Assembly (NCBI RefSeq): GCF_900104085.1
Contig: NZ_FNLD01000003.1
Location: 307,001 to 371,000 of the forward strand
DNA length: 64,000 nucleotides
From: Pseudoxanthomonas sp. CF125
GTDB taxonomy: Bacteria > Pseudomonadota > Gammaproteobacteria > Xanthomonadales > Xanthomonadaceae
Direction: 5' to 3'
The translations under genes and the position numbers were made by a program. Below the pieces are notes generated by a model. The model was not told the DNA's origin and ran no database searches. It saw only the letters and a list, made by a program, of their open reading frames with translations. Shown here piece after piece: positions 8,737-18,541 of the stretch. The first letter of the stretch is position 1; each line of letters begins with the position of its first letter.

Positions 8737-9603
8737 TCAACCCGGCTGCAACGGCGTCAACAGGCGCAAGCTGTTGCGGGCGTCGTACAAGATGCCCGCA
8801 ATCATGGCATCCGGCGCCTGCTCGCCGATCGCATTGGTGTCCCATGGTGCCCGCTGGGTGGGGCCCGGCACGTAGGAATCCCATTGGCCGTAAGTGGGAC
8901 GCTCATAGCCGTAGAACTGGAACTCCACCGGCACCCGCACCACCCAGCCCGTCTCGTTCGGACTGCCGCCGGCGACCGGCGGCTGGAACGTCCACTTCTT
9001 CGCAGCGCTCAAAGCGGCCTTGGAGAAGATCGTGCGCATGCTGGCCATCTGGTTCTCGCTGCCGATGACCTGCAGGTTGACCTGTTCGGCGAACGACTCC
9101 TGCACCGAGCCGTCGCGAGCGATCTTCAGCACCACGTACACGGTTCCGCGGCCACCCATGCGCGCCGCGTTTTCGGGGTAGGACGGCGGCTTCATCGCCA
9201 ACGGCTTGATCGCATCCGGACGCGCAATGTACTCCTCGGGCGTCTGCGCCTCTTCGCCGAAGTAGCCGCTACGGATGCTCAGCTGGTAGAGATCGGCATC
9301 GATTTTCTTGGCAACCACGCGCAGGCTCATCCGCGCCTTGGCTTTGCGTGCCACGCCATCGATCAGCACCGGCTCGAAACGCCAGCTCGCGCCGCCTTGT
9401 TCGACAAGCTTGACCACGCTCGCCGGAAGCTTTTCCTGCTCGTCGATTTCCAGCTTGGTCACGCTGCCGCCCGGAGCGATCAATGCCCACCCGGTCACCA
9501 GCATGCTGGACTCGATCTGTTTGCGCACCGCGCCAGGGCCGGCCGCATGGCTGGCGAGGGAGAGCAGCAATCCCAGCAGCAACACCATGATTCGATTCAT
9601 CAC
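8737..9603 (-). CDS. Periplasmic protein with TonB C-terminal-like domain (copy A)
   Basis: A 288-residue exported protein: signal peptide MMNRIMVLLLGLLLSLASHAA, an N-terminal region of about 140 residues of unknown fold, then a TonB C-terminal-like domain (PPSYPENAARMGGRGTVYVV, then IARDGSV and WTFQPP). It ends in SLRLLTPLQPG. The domain normally binds TonB boxes or partner proteins, but there is no N-terminal membrane anchor or Pro-rich stalk, so it is not a classical energy transducer. It is a tandem paralogue of the next gene upstream (9728-10576), sharing overall plan and the C-terminal LLTPLQ motif. Function is not known to me; envelope stress or transport roles are guesses. Confidence 0.75.
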   Translation of the reverse strand: MMNRIMVLLLGLLLSLASHAAGPGAVRKQIESSMLVTGWALIAPGGSVTKLEIDEQEKLPASVVKLVEQGGASWRFEPVLIDGVARKAKARMSLRVVAKKIDADLYQLSIRSGYFGEEAQTPEEYIARPDAIKPLAMKPPSYPENAARMGGRGTVYVVLKIARDGSVQESFAEQVNLQVIGSENQMASMRTIFSKAALSAAKKWTFQPPVAGGSPNETGWVVRVPVEFQFYGYERPTYGQWDSYVPGPTQRAPWDTNAIGEQAPDAMIAGILYDARNSLRLLTPLQPG

Positions 9604-9727
9604 GCCATTCCTTGCGAAGTTGTCGAGTAGGCAGCCTAGAGGGTGAGCCTGAGCTTGCCAAGCATTGCCGCGTAGTTATGCAGAGCGCTAGATCCGCGCT
9701 AGAGCCATCTTGGGCCCATCGCCGCAA

Positions 9728-10576
9728 TCAACCGCCTTGCAGCGGGGTCAGCAGGCGCAGGCCTTTGCCTGTTTGGTACACGCTGCCATCGGCCACCATC
9801 GTATCGGGCGAGAAGCTGGGCATATCGCGCAATCCTTCCCAGGGAATCGACTGCCGTGGCCCCGGCACATAGGCCTCCCATTCGCCATAGCCGGCTTTGC
9901 GGCCGCCTATTATGTAGTCGACCGGGACCCGTACCGTCCAATACGATTCATCCACGTCCTCGCCCTTTGCCGGTGGCGTGAATTTCCACTGCTCCGCGGC
10001 TTTGATCGAAGCGTCCGTAAAAACCTTGCGCGCCTGAGCCATGACGCTTTCGTTGGCGAGGTACTGCAGGTTGACCTGCTCTGCAACCACATCCTGCACC
10101 TCGCCATCCTTGCCGACCTTGATCGCCAGGTAGACCGTCGCCCCCGCGCCGGCACGGGCCGCGCCTACCGGATAGCGCGGCGGGGTCAGTCTGGTCGATG
10201 AAACCTCCGTCCCCTCTTCCACTTTGAACGGCGAGAAATTCACGCCGCCCATGCGAAAGGCGAAGTCGCCGTTCTCCAGCTTGTTGCCGATGACCCGCAT
10301 ACTCATCTTGTTGCGCATCGCAACTGGCGCGCCATCGAGCAACGGAGACTCGAATGTCCACTGGTCGATATTGCTTTTCACCAGGCTCAATACGCCGCGC
10401 TCGATTTTTTCCGGTTGATCGATGGCGAACTCTTCGACCTTCCCCCCCGGCCCGACCAGGATGGTGCCGGTCACCAACATGCTGGCTTCGATAGTCTTGC
10501 GTACCTCGCCCCGCCCCGCAGCCGTTGCCGGCAACGACAACAACAGAAAAAGCGCGCCAAACATGATGCGTTTCAT
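9728..10576 (-). CDS. Periplasmic protein with TonB C-terminal-like domain (copy B)
   Basis: A 282-residue paralogue of the neighbouring gene. The signal peptide MKRIMFGALFLLLSLPATAA is followed by EVRKTIEASMLVTG, matching AVRKQIESSMLVTG of copy A. A TonB-C-like domain follows (TPPRYPVGAARAGAGATVYL, KVGKDGEV, WKFTPP), and the end is GLRLLTPLQGG. Both genes are leftward and separated by about 120 bases with no obvious terminator, so they may form one unit. As in copy A, no membrane anchor other than the cleavable signal is seen. I read the pair as a local duplication with divergence; the conserved ends suggest the C-terminal motif matters. Confidence 0.75.
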   Translation of the reverse strand: MKRIMFGALFLLLSLPATAAGRGEVRKTIEASMLVTGTILVGPGGKVEEFAIDQPEKIERGVLSLVKSNIDQWTFESPLLDGAPVAMRNKMSMRVIGNKLENGDFAFRMGGVNFSPFKVEEGTEVSSTRLTPPRYPVGAARAGAGATVYLAIKVGKDGEVQDVVAEQVNLQYLANESVMAQARKVFTDASIKAAEQWKFTPPAKGEDVDESYWTVRVPVDYIIGGRKAGYGEWEAYVPGPRQSIPWEGLRDMPSFSPDTMVADGSVYQTGKGLRLLTPLQGG

Positions 10577-10703
10577 GGTCCGCTCCGTTTCCCCGTGGAC
10601 TGCAGGCTAACGCAGGTCCTGAACCCTTTCAATGCGTTTTGGCCTGATGGAATCGGGCCACTGGCATCGGCGTGACCCATAATGCAGCCAAGGAGGTGCG
10701 CGC

Positions 10704-12521
10704 ATGCACGGTAGCGGTCTGGAACTTGCCCTGGTCTTCCTGCTGGCCGCAACGCTGGCGGTGCCGCTGTTCAAGAAATTCGGCCTGGGCGCGGTGCTGG
10801 CCTACCTAGTGACCGGTGCGGTGCTGGGGCCGTACGGGCTGAGCCTGGTGAGCGACGCCGACCGCATCCTCAACGCCGCCGAGATCGGTGTGGTGATGAT
10901 GCTGTTCGTGATCGGCCTGGAACTTTCGCCGCAGCGCTTGAAGGTGATGCGCAAGCCGGTGTTCGGCGCGGGCGGCCTGCAGGTGCTGCTGAGCGCGGTG
11001 GCGCTGGGTGGCCTGGCTCTGACCGTGATGGACATGCACTGGAAGACCGCGCTGGTGGTGGGGTTGGGCCTGGCGCTGTCGTCCACGGCGGTAAGCCTGC
11101 AGCTGTTGTCCGAGCGCAAGGAACTGACCACCGATTACGGCCGCCTCGGTTTCGCGATCCTGTTGTTCCAGGACCTGGCGGCGATTCCTCTATTGGCCGC
11201 GATTCCGCTGCTGGCCGGCGCCAAGAACGAAACCCTGAGCTGGACCATGGTGTTCCAGGCCGTGGGCGCGATTGCCATCGTAGTGTTCGGCGGACGCTTG
11301 CTGCTGCGGCAGATCTTCCGCGTGGTCGCGCGCACGCGCATGCCCGAGGTGTTCACCGCCAGCGCGCTGCTGGTGGTGCTGGGCACCGCCTGGTTCATGC
11401 AGTTGGCGGGATTGAGCGCGGGACTGGGCGCTTTCCTGGCCGGCGTGATCCTATCGGATTCGGAATTCCGGCACGAGCTGGAATCGCAGATTGAACCGTT
11501 CAAGGGACTGCTGCTGGGCCTGTTCTTCATTGCGGTCGGCATGGACATCGACCTGGACCGCGTGGCCGCCGAGCCGCAGATCATCGCCGCGGGCGTGGCG
11601 GTGTTGCTGGCGGTGAAATTCTCGATCCTGTACCTGCTCGGCCTGCGTCCCGGCAAGCTGGCGCCGCGCGCTGCGCTGATGCTGGCGGGCGTACTGTGGC
11701 TGGGCGGCGAATTCGCCTTCGTGGTGTTCAGCGAAGCGGTGCGCGTGGGTCTGCTGGACGACCCCACCCGCGACCGGCTGGTGGCGGTAGTGGGTGTGTC
11801 GATGGCGATGACGCCGCTGTTGCTGATCGCCATGTCCAAGCTGCTGGCGCGGGTGAAGAAGCCGGTGGTCAAGCCCGAGTTCGACAAGATCGAGGAAATC
11901 GATGCGCAGCAGCCACAGGTGCTGATCGCGGGCATGGGCCGTTTCGGCCAGATCGTGGCGCGCCTGCTGACGGCGCAGCGCATTCCGTTCGTGGCGCTGG
12001 AACACAGTCCGGAACAGGTGGAAGACATGCGCCGTTTCGGCAGCCGCATCTATTACGGCGATCCCACCCGCCCCGAGTTGCTGCGGGCTGCCGGCGCGCA
12101 GCACGTCAAGGTGTTCGTGATCGCCGTCGACGATACCGAAACCAATATCAAGGCCACGCGCCTGATCCGGCGCATGTATCCGAAGGCGCTGATCCTGGCG
12201 CGTGCGCGCAACCGGCGGCATGCGTGGCGGTTGATGGATCTGGGGGCCGAAGCTTTCAGGGAGACCTTTGGCACCAGCCTGGAGCTGGGAGAAAAAGTGC
12301 TGGTCGCACTGGGATTACCGCCCGAAACGGCGGCCGACCACACCAAGCGCTTCCGCACCCACGACGAGAAACTGCTGCGCGCGCAGCACCTGATCTACGA
12401 CGACGATGTCGCCGTGGTGCAGACCGCACGCGATGCGCGCGCCGATCTGGAGAAGCTGTTCGAGGCCGATGTCAGCGACAGCGACACGGTGGAGCAACCC
12501 AAGTCATCCGAGCAGGCTTGA
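10704..12521 (+). CDS. Kef-type K+/H+ antiporter (CPA2 family) with TrkA-N domain
   Basis: A 605-residue inner-membrane antiporter. Residues 1 to about 385 form 12-13 hydrophobic segments of the Na/H exchanger fold (GLGAVLAYLVTGAVLGPYG; LSSTAVSLQLL; FQDLAAIPLL, the last holding the conserved aspartate of CPA2 proteins). From about residue 400 there is a Rossmann-type RCK/TrkA-N domain (VLIAGMGRFGQIVARLL) that senses NAD(H) or glutathione adducts in KefB/KefC. The protein resembles KefB/KefC, but no KefF/KefG ancillary flavoprotein is adjacent, so glutathione gating is not established. AAGGAGG seven bases upstream of the ATG is an excellent ribosome binding site. It faces the ankyrin gene across a REP doublet. 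Confidence 0.9.
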   Translation: MHGSGLELALVFLLAATLAVPLFKKFGLGAVLAYLVTGAVLGPYGLSLVSDADRILNAAEIGVVMMLFVIGLELSPQRLKVMRKPVFGAGGLQVLLSAVALGGLALTVMDMHWKTALVVGLGLALSSTAVSLQLLSERKELTTDYGRLGFAILLFQDLAAIPLLAAIPLLAGAKNETLSWTMVFQAVGAIAIVVFGGRLLLRQIFRVVARTRMPEVFTASALLVVLGTAWFMQLAGLSAGLGAFLAGVILSDSEFRHELESQIEPFKGLLLGLFFIAVGMDIDLDRVAAEPQIIAAGVAVLLAVKFSILYLLGLRPGKLAPRAALMLAGVLWLGGEFAFVVFSEAVRVGLLDDPTRDRLVAVVGVSMAMTPLLLIAMSKLLARVKKPVVKPEFDKIEEIDAQQPQVLIAGMGRFGQIVARLLTAQRIPFVALEHSPEQVEDMRRFGSRIYYGDPTRPELLRAAGAQHVKVFVIAVDDTETNIKATRLIRRMYPKALILARARNRRHAWRLMDLGAEAFRETFGTSLELGEKVLVALGLPPETAADHTKRFRTHDEKLLRAQHLIYDDDVAVVQTARDARADLEKLFEADVSDSDTVEQPKSSEQA

Positions 12522-12531
12522 TGCGGGGAAT

Positions 12532-12669
12532 GTAGGGCGGGTCTTGACCCGCCATTACCATCGATCCGCACACGCCGACAATGATCGAAACCGTGGCTAG
12601 GTCGTCCTGGTTTCGCTACCCGCCGATGCGAATTGATCCTCTGCAATGGCGGGTCAAGACCCGCCCTAC
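12532..12669. repeat. GTAG-type REP doublet, core GGGCGGGTCTTGACCCGCC
   Basis: GTAGGGCGGGTCTTGACCCG at 12532 and its exact inverse ending at 12669 enclose about 95 bases between convergent genes. The right-hand GTAG provides the stop codon of the ankyrin gene (TAG at 12668-12666). This is the only copy of this core that I see in the window. Confidence 0.9.
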
Positions 12670-15600
12670 CGCGGTTCGCGCAGGAACCTGGCCATCGATG
12701 CGCCGGAAACCGCCGGCGAGAACTCCGCGGCCACGTCTACGAAACCGCGCATCACCGCGATCTCGCGCGGCGTGCGGTTGAGTGCATCGCGCAGGTCGGG
12801 ATCGGCGCCGGTGCGCAGCAACCGCTGGACCACGCGCAACAATCCGTGCAAGGCGGCCAGGTGCAGCGGGCCGAAGCCGCGCGGGTCCTGCACGTCCAGC
12901 GAAACTTCTTCGTCCAGCAGGCGCTCCAGCGCGGCGAGCACCACTTCTTCGTCGCAGGCAGTGCCGGGTTCGGCGCGCGCGCCCAGCAACAGCAGCAGCG
13001 GCGTGACCGCGCCGGCGGCGATCTGTTCGGGTTCGGCACCAGCCAATAGCAAGGTATCGAACAATGCGACCAGGCGCGGCTTGTCGCGTGCGATGAAGCC
13101 GAACAGCGCGGCGCAGTGCAGCGGCGTCAGTCCCTGCGCATCGCTGGCATGGACGTTGGCGCCGGCAGTGAGCAAACGCGCAGCGATATCCGGCAGGCCC
13201 AGCGCCGAAGCCAGCATCAATACGGTGACGCCGCCCGGCAGGCGATGTTCGATCTGCGCGCCGGCGGCGAGCAGATCGTTGACGATATCGGCCTGGCGCA
13301 TGCTGACCGCTGCCGACAGCGGCGTGGCGCCGGTGTTGGCGGCGTGCTGCGGATCGGCGCCATGGCCGATCAGCAGGTCGACGGTGGCGCGATGGCCGCC
13401 GCCCGCTGCGCGCAGCAAGGCGGTGCAACCTTGCGCGTCGGGCGAGTCGACAGCGAAACCCAGGTCCAGCAGGCGGCGTACCGCGTCGGCGTCGCCGGCC
13501 ATCGCCGCGGCGGGCAAGTCGGCGGCGCGCAAGGCGCGCTTGGGCAGGGGCCAGCCGCGCCAATCCAGCCAATCGGCAAGATCGCGGCGGCCACTGGCCA
13601 ACGCCACTCCGAGCGGGGTCTGCCCGTCGGCGGCGCGCGCCTCCGGTGAAGCGCCCTTGGCGATCAACTGCTTCAGCAGCGCTTCACGGCCCAGCGCCGT
13701 GGCCAGGTGCAGGGCGGACATGCCGTGGCCATCGCGCGCTTCGCGATTGAGGCCCAGATCCAGCAGGCGATCGAGCAGGCGGCTCCACCCCAGGCGCACC
13801 GCCAGCGACAGCGGCGGATCGCCGTTGCGCGACGGGGCGAAAGGATCGGCGCCGCGCTCCAGCAATTCCAGCGCAAAAGCTTCGGCGCCGCGCACCGAAG
13901 GATTGCCCTGCAGACAAGCCGACAGAAAGCGGGACAAGCCGCCGGCACCGGCGGGCGACAGGCCACGCTGCAGCAACAGCCGCAGCAGCGGCAGCGTTTC
14001 GGGTCCGCGCGCCAGCAGTGCGAATACCGCCACATCGCCCTGGCTGTCGCGCGCTTCGCCATCGGCACCCTGTCGCAGCAACCATTCGACGCGCGCGGGC
14101 GAAGCGACGATGTCCGGGTCGTGCAGCAAGGTGCCCAGTTCCTGTGCCGAACAAAGTCTGGCCAGAGCTTCGAGACCCTCGCGCCGCTCGGCCTGCAGAC
14201 CATCGCGGACCAAGCCCAAAGGCGCGCGATCGGGCGGCGCCTGGTCTTCCTCACTCTCGGCTACGGCGGCAGGCAAGGCATAGGCGGGATCAAGCGCGGA
14301 CACGATGGCCCAGCGCCCGGCCTCGGCCGCCAGATCGACCGCGCGCCTGCCATTGCGATCTGCGTGGTCCGGATCGACACCGAGCTCCAGCAAGCGACGC
14401 ACCAGCGTTGCGGGTACCGATTCGCCGGCGCAAGCCAGATTCAAGGCGTTGCGGCCGTCGCTGTCCTCGTCGCCGGGAAGCGAACCCGCTTCGGCCAGCA
14501 CATCCAAAACGGAGACATGGCCGCCACGCGCCGCTTCCAGCCATGGCGTACGGCCAGCCTGGTCGCGGCTTTGCACATCCGCACCGGCGTCGAGCAGCGC
14601 GGCGGTGATGTCGGCGTGGCCGGCGAAGGCCGCTTCGTGCAGCGCGCTGCGGCCACGGCTGTCGCGCGTGTCGATCTTGGCCTTGTGCTTGAGCAGCAGC
14701 GATACGCCGGCCGAATCGTCTTCCTCGGTAGCCGCTGCGGCCAGCAGCACCGGTTGTCCGCCAAGCGGTTCGGGTTTGGCTCCGCGCTCGAGCAGGAACT
14801 TGGCCAGGCGCCAGTTGCCGGCAACGCAAGCCACCGCCAGCGGGGTCATGCCCTCTCCGTTCAACGCGTCGATTTCCGCTGCGGCGTCGCGCAGCAATGC
14901 AGCCACGCCGGGATCGGAGCTGCGCGCGGCATGGTGCAGGGGGGTGTTGCCTTCGCTGTCGGCGGCGCGTGGATCGGCCCCGTTGGCCAGCAGGGTAGTC
15001 ACCGCATCGGGCCTTCCATGCCAGCTGTCGCGGGTGGCAGCCAGCAGAGGCGTCATGCCCGCCTGTGCCTGGTTCAGGTCGATGCCGCGGCCGATCAGGG
15101 CGCGCAACAGGCGCAGATCGGGCAGCACCGCCGCCAGCGTGGCCAGGCTGCGCTGGTCGCGGGTGTCGGAAGACACGGCGCGCGGGTTGGCGCCGGCTTC
15201 CAGCAGCTCCAATGCGCGTTCCACTCTTCCTGCGCGTGCCGCAGCGAACAGCGCCGTATCCAGATCCTCTTCGGCCGCGGGCGATACGGCGACGGGAACG
15301 GCGCTTGCGCCGGCCGTGGACGGCGCCATCACCAGCACCGGCAGGGTCCGGGCGGCGGCGGCGCGCTGTAAAGCCCAATGCAGCACCGGCAGCAGCAGCG
15401 CGTAGGCCAGCGCAAAAAACATCCGCAGGTGCGCGGGCACCAGGCCCGGCCAGGCCAGTACGCCGCCAAAGCCGATGGCCACCGCCACCAGGGCCGCCAC
15501 GCCCAGTCCATGCCAGGCATGGATATCGCGTTCGGACAGGCCGCGCCAATGTTCGGCAAGCGAACCGCCCTCGCGTTCCAGCAGGTGCCACAGCGGCCAG

Positions 15601-15983
15601 GTCCGCCACAACCCGATCAACAACGCGCCCACTACCGCGCTCAGGCCCAGCGCCGCAGGCAGGCTGCCGCTCTGGCGCAAAGCGCTCAGCGGCCATGCCA
15701 CCAGCAGTGCGGAGGCGAGAAAACCCACCGCCCACAGCGACAGCAACGCCAGCGCCTCGCCGCGCCAAGCGAAACCGGAAGGACGGACGCGGGTCTGGCG
15801 TTGCCACGACACCGCCAGGGCCAGCGCCGGTTGCGCCAGCAGCGCGCCCAGGGCGGCGAACACGCCGCCGCCCTTATCGGTGGTGAGCCCGGTGAGCGCA
15901 GCCAGCAGCATGCCTAGCGTCAGGGCGATCCAGGGCGCGGCGCGGGACAGGGATGCTTTCCTAGCCATTCGCGCGGCCGGCAT
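12666..15983 (-). CDS. Large membrane-anchored ankyrin-repeat protein
   Basis: A 1105-residue protein. The first 200 residues contain about six hydrophobic segments (for example [19 protein letters not shown]) and a soluble insert. From about residue 235 to the C-terminus there is an almost unbroken array of ankyrin repeats, recognisable by G.TPLH.AA and LL..GAD periodicities ([41 protein letters not shown]). More than twenty repeats fit in that length. The start at 15983 has GGA six bases upstream; ATG at 15968 is an alternative. It overlaps the end of the YcgL gene, so the two are probably co-transcribed. Such proteins mediate protein-protein contacts; the target is unknown. Its TAG stop lies in a REP repeat. 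Confidence 0.88.
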   Translation of the reverse strand: MPAARMARKASLSRAAPWIALTLGMLLAALTGLTTDKGGGVFAALGALLAQPALALAVSWQRQTRVRPSGFAWRGEALALLSLWAVGFLASALLVAWPLSALRQSGSLPAALGLSAVVGALLIGLWRTWPLWHLLEREGGSLAEHWRGLSERDIHAWHGLGVAALVAVAIGFGGVLAWPGLVPAHLRMFFALAYALLLPVLHWALQRAAAARTLPVLVMAPSTAGASAVPVAVSPAAEEDLDTALFAAARAGRVERALELLEAGANPRAVSSDTRDQRSLATLAAVLPDLRLLRALIGRGIDLNQAQAGMTPLLAATRDSWHGRPDAVTTLLANGADPRAADSEGNTPLHHAARSSDPGVAALLRDAAAEIDALNGEGMTPLAVACVAGNWRLAKFLLERGAKPEPLGGQPVLLAAAATEEDDSAGVSLLLKHKAKIDTRDSRGRSALHEAAFAGHADITAALLDAGADVQSRDQAGRTPWLEAARGGHVSVLDVLAEAGSLPGDEDSDGRNALNLACAGESVPATLVRRLLELGVDPDHADRNGRRAVDLAAEAGRWAIVSALDPAYALPAAVAESEEDQAPPDRAPLGLVRDGLQAERREGLEALARLCSAQELGTLLHDPDIVASPARVEWLLRQGADGEARDSQGDVAVFALLARGPETLPLLRLLLQRGLSPAGAGGLSRFLSACLQGNPSVRGAEAFALELLERGADPFAPSRNGDPPLSLAVRLGWSRLLDRLLDLGLNREARDGHGMSALHLATALGREALLKQLIAKGASPEARAADGQTPLGVALASGRRDLADWLDWRGWPLPKRALRAADLPAAAMAGDADAVRRLLDLGFAVDSPDAQGCTALLRAAGGGHRATVDLLIGHGADPQHAANTGATPLSAAVSMRQADIVNDLLAAGAQIEHRLPGGVTVLMLASALGLPDIAARLLTAGANVHASDAQGLTPLHCAALFGFIARDKPRLVALFDTLLLAGAEPEQIAAGAVTPLLLLLGARAEPGTACDEEVVLAALERLLDEEVSLDVQDPRGFGPLHLAALHGLLRVVQRLLRTGADPDLRDALNRTPREIAVMRGFVDVAAEFSPAVSGASMARFLREPR

Positions 15984-16233
15984 CGCCGTCCTGCAGGTCG
16001 AATATCCGCGGCGGAAACTGCAGATGGAAGCCGTGCGAGGCCAGATTCTGGCGGACCGTCTCGCTGTTTTCCCGCGCCAGTTTGCGCCCGGGCGTCAGCG
16101 CCACCTCCAGCACGAAGGTCAACTCGCCCAGCGGTGTGCGCAGGGACTCGGGAATGCGTTCGAAATCGTCGCGTGCGGCAAGGTAGACGAAAGTGTCGGC
16201 CTTGCGCTGGCTTTTGTAGACGTAGGCTTGCAT
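15961..16233 (-). CDS. YcgL domain-containing protein
   Basis: A 90-residue protein matching the YcgL family: [19 protein letters not shown] at the N-terminus, the [17 protein letters not shown] core and the GFHLQFPP C-terminal strand. YcgL proteins are small, single-domain alpha/beta proteins of unknown biochemical role, often near minCDE in gammaproteobacteria, but not here. The ATG at 16233 begins exactly at the conserved MQAYVYKS; longer upstream frames lack similarity. It is the promoter-proximal gene of a leftward pair with the ankyrin protein, whose start lies inside its last codons. Confidence 0.85.
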   Translation of the reverse strand: MQAYVYKSQRKADTFVYLAARDDFERIPESLRTPLGELTFVLEVALTPGRKLARENSETVRQNLASHGFHLQFPPRIFDLQDGDAGRANG

Positions 16234-16429
16234 CCGCGCGTGACGCGTCCTGCGTTTGGGGGTGGGAGGATTGTGGAGGAAACGCGGGCATAGCGAAACC
16301 CGCGACGGCGCGCGCGAACGTGCGGGAGGGCTCGAAACAGCGGTATTTCCGGGACAAGAATGAATGCCCGGCGCGGTTTGTCTCACAAGGCTGAATCCGG
16401 AACACGGCGCCGCGCGCCATTAAGGCCGT

Positions 16430-16462
16430 GCGAATTTTCCCGCCGCCGCCACTGGCTATACT
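16430..16462 (+). promoter_or_regulatory. Candidate sigma-70 promoter of the rightward xanthomonadin genes
   Basis: TATACT at 16457-16462 is a good -10 box. The -35 region about 17 bases upstream (TTTTCC) is weak. Transcription would begin near 16469, about 20 bases before the ketosynthase start. The rest of the 257-base gap between YcgL and the ketosynthase shows no gene. Confidence 0.4.
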
Positions 16463-16490
16463 TCGGCCACGTTAGTTCACGGAATACCGC

Positions 16491-17717
16491 GTGCAGTCAT
16501 CGCCGTTGTCACCCATGCCTGCCCTGGCGATTACCGCCTACACCGCCACCACCGCCCTGGGCCGCGGCCGCGACGCGCAGACCGAAGCCTTGCATGGCCG
16601 CCGCAGCGGACTACGCCGCAACGATTTCGGCGGCGACGGACGCCTGAACTGCTGGATCGGCCGGGTGGACGGACTGGAACACTCGCCGCTGCCGTCCGCC
16701 CTGTCGGAGTGGGAATGCCGCAACAACCGGTTGGCGTGGCTGGCGCTGCAACAGGATGGGCTGCTCGAAGCGGTCGCCGAAGCGGTCGCGCGTCATGGCG
16801 CCGACCGCGTGGCGTTGGTGGTGGGAACCTCCACTTCCAGCATCGGCGCCACCGAAGAAGCCTATACGCGGCTGTCGGGCGGATTGCCGGGTGAAAGCAG
16901 CCATTTTCCGGCCGACCTGAATCGGCCAATGGTGCACACGCCGCATTCGCTCGGAGATTTCGTGCGCCACGCCACCGGCTTGCGCGGTCCGTGCATCACC
17001 GTGGCGACCGCCTGTTCCTCCAGCGCCAAGGTGTTCGCCCAGGCCGCGCGACTGATCCAGGCCGGCCTGGCCGATGCGGCCCTGGTCGGCGGCGTGGATA
17101 CCTTGTGCGGCAGCGTGCTGTTCGGCTTCAACGCCTTGCAGCTGGTATCGCCTGAACCGTGCAGGCCCTTCGATGCGAACCGGATCGGCCTGTCGCTCGG
17201 CGAAGCCGGCGGTTTCGCGGTGCTGGAGCGTCCGGCGAAAGGGGAAACCGAAGGCCTGCGACTGCGCGGCTACGGCGAATCCAGCGACGCCCACCACATG
17301 TCCGCACCGCATCCCGAAGGGCTGGGCGCGCAACTGGCCATGCGCGATGCGCTGGCGCGCGCCGGCATCGGCGCCGGCGAAGTGGATTACCTCAACCTGC
17401 ATGGCACCGCTACGCCCGCGAACGACTCGGTCGAAGCCCGCGCGGTCGCCGGCATGTTCCCCGACCGCCTGCACGCCAGCTCCACCAAGGGCTGGACCGG
17501 ACACACGCTGGGCGCAGCGGGCATCGTCGAATCGGTGATCGCGCTGCTGGCGCTGGAAAGCGGATTGCTGCCAGGCACGCTCAACAGCGTTGTTCCCGAC
17601 CCGGCCTGCGGTCCGCAGATCCGCTTCGACAACGCACGGCGCAGCATCGGTTTCGCCATGAACAACTCGTTCGGCTTCGGCGGCAACAACGCGTCCCTGG
17701 TCTTCGGCCGCGCATGA
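16491..17717 (+). CDS. Beta-ketoacyl-ACP synthase of the aryl polyene/xanthomonadin type II PKS
   Basis: A 408-residue FabF-like ketosynthase. The catalytic triad is complete: cysteine in TACSSS, histidine in NLHGTAT and histidine in GWTGHTLGAAG, followed by the NNSFGFGGNN glycine-rich end. It corresponds to ApeO of the characterised E. coli aryl polyene pathway, extending the aryl starter by malonyl units on ACP together with the chain-length factor encoded next. The start is GTG at 16491; ATG at 16515 is equally possible and also leaves the fold intact. It is the first of four rightward genes that overlap by 4-8 bases, so the set is translationally coupled. Confidence 0.92.
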   Translation: MQSSPLSPMPALAITAYTATTALGRGRDAQTEALHGRRSGLRRNDFGGDGRLNCWIGRVDGLEHSPLPSALSEWECRNNRLAWLALQQDGLLEAVAEAVARHGADRVALVVGTSTSSIGATEEAYTRLSGGLPGESSHFPADLNRPMVHTPHSLGDFVRHATGLRGPCITVATACSSSAKVFAQAARLIQAGLADAALVGGVDTLCGSVLFGFNALQLVSPEPCRPFDANRIGLSLGEAGGFAVLERPAKGETEGLRLRGYGESSDAHHMSAPHPEGLGAQLAMRDALARAGIGAGEVDYLNLHGTATPANDSVEARAVAGMFPDRLHASSTKGWTGHTLGAAGIVESVIALLALESGLLPGTLNSVVPDPACGPQIRFDNARRSIGFAMNNSFGFGGNNASLVFGRA

Positions 17718-18541
17718 TCCAGCCACGCATGACCTCGCCGGTTCTTTCGGCCGGCATCGCCGGCATCGGTTTCTGGACCCGCGGCCTGCCTTCGTGGGCG
17801 GCGGCGTGCGCCTATCTGGCCGATGGCCCGCCCGCCAATGGCATGCCGCCCGACGACGCACCGGCCAAGCCTTCGCCCCAGCTGCTGGCGCCCAACGAGC
17901 GTCGGCGCGCGCCGGAAACGGTGGCGGTCGCGCTGGAGGTGGCGTTGGCCGCCTGCACCGCCGCAGGCTGCGATCCGGCCACGCTGTCCTCGGTGTTCGC
18001 TTCCACCCATGGCGACCTGGCCATCACCGACTACATGTGCCAAACCCTGGCCAGCGACCCGCATAGCCTTTCGCCCACCCGCTTCCACAACTCGGTGCAC
18101 AACGCGGCGGCCGGCTACTGGACCATCGGCGCCGGCGCCATGGCCCCGGCCACGGCCATCAGCGCTTACGACGCCAGTTTCGCGCAGGGCCTGCTGGAAG
18201 CGCTGGCGCAACTGGCCACCGGCACCGAGGCCGTATTGCTGGTCGGCTACGACAGCTCCTCGGCAGGACCGTTGGCCGAGGTTTCCCGCAGCCAGGGCCT
18301 GCTGGGCGGCGCTCTGCTGCTGGTCGCCGATCCGCGGCCTGGTATGCCGCGACTGCGTGTGGGCATTCGGGAAGCGACGGAGCGTGCCGTCGAAAATGAC
18401 GGCGCGCTTTCGCGATTGGCCGCCGGCAACGCCATGCTGCCGATGCTGCCGCTGTTCGAAGCCTTGGCCTTGTCGCGCCCACACGCGGCGATAACGGCCG
18501 GATCAGGGAAGATTCTGGAGATGGAGATCGCTTATGACTGA
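17714..18541 (+). CDS. Ketosynthase chain-length factor (Ketoacyl-synt_2 family)
   Basis: A 275-residue truncated-thiolase protein, the ApeC-like partner of the ketosynthase. It lacks the active-site cysteine and shows the family pattern of SVFASTHGDLAITDYMCQ and FHNSVHNAAAGYWTIG, in which the cysteine region is replaced by SVHNAAAGYW. In aryl polyene systems the ketosynthase and this protein form a heterodimer that sets chain length. The ATG at 17714 overlaps the upstream TGA (ATGA). It is much shorter than a normal KS, which is usual for this subfamily. Confidence 0.88.
   Translation: MIQPRMTSPVLSAGIAGIGFWTRGLPSWAAACAYLADGPPANGMPPDDAPAKPSPQLLAPNERRRAPETVAVALEVALAACTAAGCDPATLSSVFASTHGDLAITDYMCQTLASDPHSLSPTRFHNSVHNAAAGYWTIGAGAMAPATAISAYDASFAQGLLEALAQLATGTEAVLLVGYDSSSAGPLAEVSRSQGLLGGALLLVADPRPGMPRLRVGIREATERAVENDGALSRLAAGNAMLPMLPLFEALALSRPHAAITAGSGKILEMEIAYD

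Noticed and set aside
12646-15405. Several plus-strand frames of 360-550 codons opposite the ankyrin gene
   Set aside because: Compositional shadows of a repetitive GC-rich gene; the minus-strand frame alone shows ankyrin periodicity.
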